Assembly: GCA_002407045.1 (NCBI GenBank)
Contig: DHKB01000009.1
Span: 1 to 5,457, forward strand
Source of the DNA: Candidatus Bruticola papionis
Lineage (GTDB): Bacteria; Vulcanimicrobiota; Xenobia; Xenobiales; Xenobiaceae
Direction of reading: 5' to 3'
DNA: 5,457 nt
Shown here one piece after another: positions 1 to 3,759 of the stretch (its first letter is position 1; each line of letters starts with the position of its first letter). A program made the translations under genes and the position numbers. The notes beneath the pieces are model-generated. The model had not been told where the DNA came from and made no database searches. It was given only the letters and a program-made list of their open reading frames with translations.

Positions 1-166
1 TAATAGGAGGTTCGGGTGTAGGAGGCTGAGGGGTATCTCCGCCACCATTTAAGGAATTAGGCGTAGTGGATCCACCATCGCCACAGCCGCCAGCCAAGAG
101 GCTAGCGCCTAAGCCGATAGTAGTTACTAAAGTAGCAAAATTAAATTTGTTTTTTTTGTATTGCAT
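1..166 (-). CDS. Lipoprotein, N-terminal part (runs off the left edge)
   Basis: This is the start of an exported lipoprotein; 55 codons are visible and the frame is open to base 1. From the ATG at 166 the product has a basic N-region (MQYKKNKFNF), a hydrophobic stretch (ATLVTTIGLGASLL) and a lipobox-like LAGGC with the lipidated cysteine at residue 28. A Gly/Asp/Ser/Thr-rich then Pro-rich linker follows (GDGGSTTPNSLNGGGD, TPQPPTPEPP), typical of the tether between lipid anchor and folded domain. An in-frame ATG at 175 is also possible. I prefer 166 because the only Shine-Dalgarno-like bases (GTGAG) lie about 11 nt before it and only 2 nt before the other. Position -3 of the lipobox is Ala rather than the commoner Leu. 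The functional domain lies outside the window, so no role can be assigned. No clear promoter is seen. Confidence 0.8.
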   Translation of the reverse strand, partial: MQYKKNKFNFATLVTTIGLGASLLAGGCGDGGSTTPNSLNGGGDTPQPPTPEPPI

Positions 167-211
167 ATACAACATATCTCACTATTCATAGTAATCAGAT
201 GAACGTTAATG

Positions 212-239
212 TTGCACAAAAAACGCCACCACTTATATT
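212..239 (+). promoter_or_regulatory. Weak candidate sigma-70-type promoter toward the palindromic block
   Basis: TTGCAC (212-217) and TATATT (234-239) are separated by 16 bp. The -10 matches consensus at five of six positions, but the -35 matches only at its TTG. Transcription would start near 246 and run right into the hairpins and the terminator at 379-408. A TATAAG on the opposite strand (237-232) overlaps the -10, so the site could also serve the lipoprotein gene. The call rests mainly on the terminator needing an upstream promoter. Confidence 0.22.
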
Positions 240-292
240 GCCAACGCGGCCACAATGGTTAACAGTTCACTAAAGTAATATTTGTACCTTCC

Positions 293-387
293 TATAGCGC
301 AATATTGTTACGCTTAACATTTTGTGCTGGCGCAGTATCGTTACACTTACTGCGCCTGTTTTTATGCTCAATATTTTTTGCGCTATA
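293..387. repeat. Long interrupted inverted repeat (palindrome 1)
   Basis: TATAGCGC (293-300) pairs with GCGCTATA (380-387). After a four-T bulge (376-379), AATATTG (301-307) pairs with CAATATT (369-375), giving 15 base pairs. CAT (318-320) can pair with ATG (364-366). At the tip GGCGCAGTA (329-337) pairs perfectly with TACTGCGCC (348-356) around a 10-nt loop. TGTTTTTA follows that apical stem, so it could act as an early plus-strand terminator. A nested arrangement of this length is unlikely to be chance. Confidence 0.75.
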
Positions 388-408
388 CACACGCTAGCGT
401 ATTTTTTT
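379..408 (+). terminator. Intrinsic terminator, plus strand
   Basis: TGCGCTA (379-385) pairs with TAGCGTA (395-401), seven pairs including one G-U, around a 9-nt loop. Seven T residues (402-408) follow at once. It can only serve a plus-strand transcript starting between the lipoprotein gene and here. Its left arm is shared with the basal stem of palindrome 1, so formation of the two is mutually exclusive. Confidence 0.6.
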
Positions 409-421
409 GCCAACAAGCGGA

Positions 422-512
422 AACAGTGGCGAATTGAAGGCGAAGAATATTGGCCGAGCTGAAAGCTCGGTCAGTTCGAGCCTTAAAGAGCCGCTGTTGG
501 AGCTAGCCAACA
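422..512. repeat. Nested inverted repeats (palindromes 2 and 3, overlapping)
   Basis: AACAGTGGC (422-430) pairs with GCCGCTGTT (490-498), nine pairs with one G-U. Inside it AAGGC (437-441) pairs with GCCTT (480-484), GAA (442-444) with TTC (475-477), and GGCCGAGCT (452-460) with AGCTCGGTC (464-472) around a GAA loop. The right arm overlaps a second perfect hairpin, TGTTGG (495-500) with CCAACA (507-512), so the two compete. A plus-strand reading frame crosses this region but has the look of a by-product; it is discussed under rejected items. Confidence 0.7.
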
Positions 513-547
513 TGAACATTAGCCCGCAGCCTAAACTTATAGCGGAA

Positions 548-622
548 TTTTTTGCTATATCGGTAGCGAAGGCATCTGGCCACGAAGTGGACAGCTAGCC
601 GTAGCGTCGATATAGCAAAAAA
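548..622. repeat. Long inverted repeat with a perfect 15-bp base (palindrome 4)
   Basis: TTTTTTGCTATATCG (548-562) is perfectly complementary to bases 608-622. Inside, the two strands form an internal loop in which both sides read GTAGCG (563-568 and 601-606). Then GGC (571-573) pairs with GCC (598-600), CTG (576-578) with CAG (592-594), and CCAC (580-583) with GTGG (587-590) around a GAA loop. On either strand the T-run is at the 5' foot of the hairpin rather than the 3' foot, so it is not a terminator. Confidence 0.8.
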
Positions 623-681
623 ATGAAGCTGACACGAAATAGCTAACTGGCGGGCCGAACATCATCAGCGTCTCTAAGCTG

Positions 682-709
682 AAAAAATACGCAACCAAAC
701 AGGTTACGC
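682..709 (-). terminator. Intrinsic terminator, minus strand, likely for lysR
   Basis: Read on the minus strand, GCGTAACC (709-702) pairs with GGTTGCGT (696-689), eight pairs with two G-U, around a 5-nt loop. One A and six T (687-682) follow. It lies about 150 nt past the lysR stop codon and is the first good terminator in that direction, so the lysR transcript would include the palindrome at 726-833 in its 3' untranslated region. Confidence 0.55.
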
Positions 710-725
710 TATGCATGTTGAAGCT

Positions 726-833
726 AAATTTATAGCCTCGTTGCTTAGTTCGTTATATTCCTCCTCGAAAGATCGCTAACGCGATAAAGTTTTCTCCGGT
801 GGGTATAACGAACGTTTTGGCGGCTATAAATTT
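726..833. repeat. Long interrupted inverted repeat (palindrome 5) behind lysR
   Basis: AAATTTATAGCC (726-737) pairs perfectly with GGCTATAAATTT (822-833). An internal loop of 10 by 8 nt follows. Then GTTCGTTATA (748-757) pairs perfectly with TATAACGAAC (804-813). A short ATCGC/GCGAT hairpin (772-776 with 781-785) with a TAAC loop sits at the tip. No T-run follows on either strand, so it is not a simple terminator. Confidence 0.78.
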
Positions 834-836
834 CAT
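753..836 (-). CDS. Possible 27-residue small protein downstream of lysR
   Basis: An ATG at 836 opens 27 codons ending in TAA at 753. The peptide begins MKFIAAKTFVIPTG and ends ENFIALAIFRGGI. GGGAG lies 5 nt before the ATG, a good ribosome binding site, and the ATG is 21 nt past the lysR stop codon, so the two could be translated from one message. The frame falls almost entirely within palindrome 5, whose base pairing already constrains the sequence. The coding look may therefore be accidental. The peptide has no clear membrane segment or known motif. Confidence 0.22.
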   Translation of the reverse strand: MKFIAAKTFVIPTGENFIALAIFRGGI

Positions 837-857
837 TTACGCTCCCACCTTTTGTGC

Positions 858-1751
858 TCAAAGTTTAAGTTTATGAAAGCAATTAACCAAAAAGCTAACT
901 TCAGGTGATGGTTCTTTAGCGTATAAAATGCCATAAGGAATAGCATAAGAGCAATCGACCACCGGTAAAGTAACCAAAGCTGGATGAACATCAGCCCAAC
1001 ATTCCAAGTTAAGTAACAAATGACCAATTTGAGCGCAGCGATTGAATACAGTAATATCGTAATAGTGGGGCAAATCTTCAATCATTATTTGTGGATGATT
1101 CTTTTGCAAATCGGCCCGGAGTTTATCATTTATGGGAGAATTGCCCTCCTTGACCATCATAAGCGTTTCCCCATATAGGTCTGCCAAATTTAGCCTTTTC
1201 TTTTTAGCCAAACGATGCGTAAAAGGCATAGCTATACACTTCTTATAGCTACCTAAAGTAAGCATTTGACAGCGTTCTAGCCATTGTTTGGCATCACATA
1301 CTCCCACTAAAAAATCTAGCTTTTTACCAATGCTGTCAATAACTGAAAGTATATCGCTATGATTATCATCAAAAGGCACTACGTTTAGTTTTAATTGAGG
1401 ACATTGCCAATTAATTTGCGCCCATAAATCCATAAACACTTTGCAAGGATTAAGTAACGAAGTGCCTACAGTTACAGTATATTGCCATTTATTGGCCACT
1501 TGTCGAGCTTCACTTAAAGCTTGAGCTGCCGCTTTTTGTATTGCCAAGCCTCGATTGTAAAGTATATTTCCGGCTTCTGTAAGGGTTAGCCCGCGAGCTT
1601 GACGCTCAAATAAGCGCAACTCCAATTCGCTTTCTAAACTGTTTACATGTTTCATAACCGCAGTGGGAGAAATTAGCAATTTTTCAGCCGCTTTATTAAA
1701 ACTACCATTTTCAGCAGCACAGAGAAAAACGCAAAAATGCTGGCTAAGCAT
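858..1751 (-). CDS. LysR-type transcriptional regulator
   Basis: This is a LysR-family DNA-binding regulator of 297 residues, the usual length. The N-terminal winged helix-turn-helix is clear: SFNKAAEKLLISPTAVMKHV (17-36), then LESELELRLFER (39-50) and the family's GLTLTEAG (54-61). A linker helix follows to about residue 88, then the effector-binding domain (about 90-297). I start it at the ATG at 1751, which has GAGG 5 nt upstream; a longer frame would need a TTG at 1766 that has no such site. The protein has 11 cysteines, nine of them in the effector half (103, 117, 152, 161, 172, 239, 251, 267, 291), which is high for the family. It is divergent from the flavodoxin operon, the classical arrangement for a LysR protein controlling its neighbour. 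Its inducer is unknown; redox or electrophile sensing is my inference. Confidence 0.93.
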   Translation of the reverse strand: MLSQHFCVFLCAAENGSFNKAAEKLLISPTAVMKHVNSLESELELRLFERQARGLTLTEAGNILYNRGLAIQKAAAQALSEARQVANKWQYTVTVGTSLLNPCKVFMDLWAQINWQCPQLKLNVVPFDDNHSDILSVIDSIGKKLDFLVGVCDAKQWLERCQMLTLGSYKKCIAMPFTHRLAKKKRLNLADLYGETLMMVKEGNSPINDKLRADLQKNHPQIMIEDLPHYYDITVFNRCAQIGHLLLNLECWADVHPALVTLPVVDCSYAIPYGILYAKEPSPEVSFLVNCFHKLKL

Positions 1752-1775
1752 ATTAACCTCTTTCAAAAAGCGTTT

Positions 1776-1805
1776 AGTATCAACTTTTAGTTAATACTAT
1801 AACAA
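1776..1805 (-). promoter_or_regulatory. Candidate lysR promoter
   Basis: On the minus strand TTGTTA (1805-1800) and GATACT (1781-1776) are 18 bp apart, each matching four of six consensus bases. Transcription would start near 1769, giving a leader of under 20 nt that contains the GAGG ribosome binding site. An inverted pair, TAGTAT (1775-1780) and ATACTA (1794-1799), spans the same bases and could be an autoregulatory operator. Confidence 0.35.
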
Positions 1806-1809
1806 AAAA

Positions 1810-1844
1810 TTGACGATTCCCTACTTTGTGTATGCACTATACAA
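1810..1844 (+). promoter_or_regulatory. Candidate operon promoter element and LysR operator
   Basis: TTGACG (1810-1815) is a near-consensus -35 on the plus strand, but there is no good -10 at 16-18 bp; TACAAT (1840-1845) lies too far away. Overlapping this is an imperfect 19-bp dyad at 1826-1844 (TTGTGTATGCACTATACAA), with outer arms TTGT/ACAA and inner TA/TA. It contains a T-N11-A core (1829-1841), the usual LysR-type box. A promoter with poor spacing plus a dyad fits activation by the divergent LysR protein. The leader to the flavodoxin ATG would be about 120 nt; it holds a small ACTGC/GCAGT hairpin (1875-1890) and nothing else clear. Confidence 0.35.
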
Positions 1845-1967
1845 TACCGACGGAAGATATTATTGCCGCCATAAACTGCCAGAACGCAGTAAGCAACCTT
1901 ATGCAAACCAAGTTTTTGTCTCCATATTGGCAAAGCGAATCTTAGTTAAAGAAAAGGATAGTAAAAA

Positions 1968-2474
1968 ATGAAAGCTTTAATTGCTTATTTTTCCCGAGCC
2001 GATGAAAATTATTTTGCCGGCCAATTGAGATATATTGAAGTTGGCAATACAGAGAGAGCGGCCAAAATGCTTAGCCAAATTACTGGCGCCGATCTTTTCA
2101 AAATCGATCCTGTAAAGGCTTATGCTAAAGATTATAATACCTGTATTGAAGAAGCTCGCGCCGATCAGCAGAATCAAGCCAGACCTGAATTAAAGCAATA
2201 CCTCGACAATATTGACCAATACGACACTATTTATCTCGGTTATCCAAACTATTGGGGTACTATGCCTATGGCCGTTTTCACTTTTTTGGAGCGCTACGAC
2301 TTTAGCGGCAAACGTATTAAGCCTTTCTGCACCCACGAAGGCAGCGGTTTGGGACGCAGTGAAAACGACCTTAAAAAAGTTTGCCCTAAAGCTATTGTGG
2401 AAAAAGGCTTAGCTATTGTAGGCAGTCGTGTAGACAATTCAGCAAAAACTTTACAATTATGGGCGGAGGCTTAA
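1968..2474 (+). CDS. Flavodoxin family protein (flavodoxin_4 type)
   Basis: This is a 168-residue flavodoxin-fold protein expected to bind FMN and carry electrons in the cytoplasm, or act as a small NAD(P)H-quinone-type reductase. The N-terminal strand and phosphate-binding loop read LIAYFSRADENY (4-15) and VGNTERAA (25-32), the split loop typical of the flavodoxin_4 group. The second FMN loop, YLGYPNYWGTMP (89-100), has an aromatic pair (Tyr95, Trp96) suited to stacking on the isoalloxazine ring. The third loop is CTHEGSGLGRS (121-131). Length and motifs look intact. AAGGA lies 9 nt before the ATG. It is the first gene of the operon; the CMD gene starts 6 nt past its stop. The redox partner and substrate cannot be told from the sequence. 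Confidence 0.9.
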   Translation: MKALIAYFSRADENYFAGQLRYIEVGNTERAAKMLSQITGADLFKIDPVKAYAKDYNTCIEEARADQQNQARPELKQYLDNIDQYDTIYLGYPNYWGTMPMAVFTFLERYDFSGKRIKPFCTHEGSGLGRSENDLKKVCPKAIVEKGLAIVGSRVDNSAKTLQLWAEA

Positions 2475-2480
2475 TAAATT

Positions 2481-3233
2481 ATGAAATTGCGTCAAGATAC
2501 CGAAGCTTACTATAAAAAGCTTTTCCCCAAAGTTGAGCTTCCGTTTGTAAAAACAGATCCAGAATACGCAGAACGTTTTTGCGAATTTGCTTTTAACGAA
2601 GTGGTAAATCAAGACGATCTGGACGACAAGTCACGCTTTTTAGCCATTTTGGCCATGGCTTTAGGATGCCAAGGAATTGAGCTTTTCCGTTTATTTGTTC
2701 CGGCTGCTATAAATATTGGGCTTACTCCAATTGAAATACGCGAAGTTGTTTATCAAGCTACCGACTACCTTGGTTTAGGGCGCGTTTTGCCTTTCATTAA
2801 TGCCTTTAATGAAATTATGCGTAAATTGGGCATAGATATTCCCTTAGCTAATCAGAGCACCACCACGTTAGAAACAAGGTTGGCTGCCGGTGAGCAAGCT
2901 CAAATTGATATTTTCGGGGAATGTATGCGCGGCTACTCTGAGTCGGGCCCGGCTGAAACTAAGCATATCAATAAATGGCTTACCGCCAATTGCTTCGGCG
3001 ATTATTACACTTGCAAGGGTTTAAGCCTTAAAGAGCGCGAGCTTATTACTTTCTGTTTTCTGGCAGCTCAGGGCGGTTGCGAGCCCCAACTTTTAGTTCA
3101 CGCCAAAGCTAATTTTAGCTTAGGTAATGACAAACAATTTTTGATAAAAATTGTCTCCCAGTGCGTGCCTTATATCGGTTATCCGCGCACTTTAAATGCC
3201 TTAAGCGCTTTAAATAAAGCAGATCAAAATTAG
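2481..3233 (+). CDS. Carboxymuconolactone decarboxylase (CMD)/AhpD-like family protein, two domains
   Basis: This 250-residue protein appears to carry two all-helical CMD/AhpD-type repeats. The first covers roughly residues 28-115, with LDDKSRFLAILAMALGCQG (47-65), then GLTPIEIREVVYQATDYLG (80-98). The second covers roughly 140-245, with GLSLKERELITFCFLAAQGG (180-199), then CEPQLLVHAKANFSLG (200-215). Cys200 and His207 stand where the family places its reactive cysteine and histidine. The AhpD CxxC pair is absent in both halves, so a classical AhpD disulfide reductase is unlikely. Eight cysteines are present. GGAGG at the end of the flavodoxin gene, 11 nt before the ATG, is the ribosome binding site, and the 6-nt gap suggests translational coupling. 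The family includes decarboxylases and peroxide-related proteins, so the reaction is undetermined; context favours a redox or detoxification role. Confidence 0.85.
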   Translation: MKLRQDTEAYYKKLFPKVELPFVKTDPEYAERFCEFAFNEVVNQDDLDDKSRFLAILAMALGCQGIELFRLFVPAAINIGLTPIEIREVVYQATDYLGLGRVLPFINAFNEIMRKLGIDIPLANQSTTTLETRLAAGEQAQIDIFGECMRGYSESGPAETKHINKWLTANCFGDYYTCKGLSLKERELITFCFLAAQGGCEPQLLVHAKANFSLGNDKQFLIKIVSQCVPYIGYPRTLNALSALNKADQN

Positions 3234-3263
3234 CTGAGCAATATTTTTTCGGAGAGTGCCATT

Positions 3264-3677
3264 ATGGGAGAATTTGATAAACAAAATATTTTTGGCCAAG
3301 GCCAAGCCAATACCGCCTACGCTCAGTATTTTGTGGGCAATTCCTACTTAAATCCGCTGACTAAACCTGGCGAATCAGCCGTATTTTTAGCTAATGTAAC
3401 CTTTGAGCCCGGCTGCCGCAATAATTGGCATATTCACAAAGCCACCAAGGGTGGAGGCCAAATACTTATTTGCACAGCCGGCAAAGGCTGGTATCAAGAA
3501 GAAGGCAAAGCGCCGCAAGAACTTACTCCCGGAACAGTAATTGTTATTCCGGCTAATGTTAAACACTGGCATGGAGCCCAAAAAGATTCTTGGTTTAGCC
3601 ATATTGCTGTAGAAGTGCCGGGCGAAAATACTTCTAATCAATGGTGTGAACCTGTAGAAAATTCGGAACTGTACTAA
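3264..3677 (+). CDS. Small cupin-domain protein, probable metal enzyme
   Basis: This is a 137-residue single-domain cupin. The first cupin motif is in GCRNNWHIHKATKGGGQILI (50-69) and the second in PGTVIVIPANVKHWHGA (89-105). His56, His58, Gln66 and His101 (or His103) form the expected metal site; glutamine replacing the usual glutamate is known in the small bacterial cupins related to mandelonitrile lyase-like proteins. Spacing between His58 and Gln66 is somewhat longer than in the textbook motif. GGAGAG stands 7 nt before the ATG. The gene lies 30 nt behind the CMD gene with no terminator between, and the bidirectional terminator follows it, so it closes the operon. CMD and cupin domains are often paired or fused, which suggests they act on related substrates. 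The reaction itself cannot be assigned. Confidence 0.88.
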   Translation: MGEFDKQNIFGQGQANTAYAQYFVGNSYLNPLTKPGESAVFLANVTFEPGCRNNWHIHKATKGGGQILICTAGKGWYQEEGKAPQELTPGTVIVIPANVKHWHGAQKDSWFSHIAVEVPGENTSNQWCEPVENSELY

Positions 3678-3703
3678 CCGCTGCAATATAAATTGATACA
3701 TAA

Positions 3704-3742
3704 AAAAAGCCAGCTTCCTTAAATTGAGGAAACTGGCTTTTT
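3704..3742. terminator. Bidirectional intrinsic terminator between the cupin operon and ftsK
   Basis: AAAAAGCCAG (3704-3713) pairs with CTGGCTTTTT (3733-3742). After a C-A mismatch, TTCCT (3715-3719) pairs with AGGAA (3727-3731) around a 7-nt loop. T-runs stand on the 3' side on both strands, so it can end the operon (plus strand) and ftsK (minus strand), whose stop codons lie 27 and 18 nt away. Confidence 0.92.
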
Positions 3743-3759
3743 ATTGTGAGCGCCAAAAT

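Larger units (their letters stand above)
246..408 (+). ncRNA. Candidate small structured RNA of about 160 nt
   Basis: No reading frame of note lies here on the plus strand, yet the interval ends in a good intrinsic terminator (379-408). It also contains a long interrupted hairpin (293-387) whose apical stem, 329-337 with 348-356, is a perfect 9 bp. These signs suggest an independent short transcript: an sRNA, or an attenuated leader. The basal arm of the large hairpin (380-387) and the terminator stem (379-385) use the same bases, so the two folds exclude each other. The 5' end is only a guess from the weak promoter at 212-239. I match it to no known RNA family. The alternative is that the hairpins act as DNA and no transcript exists. 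Confidence 0.3.

Noticed and set aside
471..487. TTCGAGC resembling a tRNA T-loop
   Set aside because: The flanks do not form a 5-bp T-stem, and no acceptor or anticodon arm could be placed around it.
407..598. Plus-strand reading frame of 63 codons, with an inner ATG at 512 preceded by GGAG
   Set aside because: The full frame would need a TTG start inside the terminator T-run and has no ribosome binding site. The inner 28-codon version has one, but the frame lies on palindromes 2-4 and the peptide has no recognisable features. Not called.
293..835. Known structured elements: tmRNA, RNase P RNA, retron RNA, integron attC sites, IS200/IS605 ends, CRISPR
   Set aside because: The signature bases of tmRNA and RNase P are absent, no reverse transcriptase or transposase is in the window, the stem ends lack attC core boxes, and there are no regularly spaced direct repeats.
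833..1081. 82-codon hydrophobic frame overlapping the end of lysR
   Set aside because: It is in another frame of the lysR 3' end, and the lysR frame is clearly the coding one through its stop at 858.
3234..3263. T-run at 3244-3249 between the CMD and cupin genes as a terminator
   Set aside because: No stable stem precedes it, and a ribosome binding site follows, so the genes are read as one operon.
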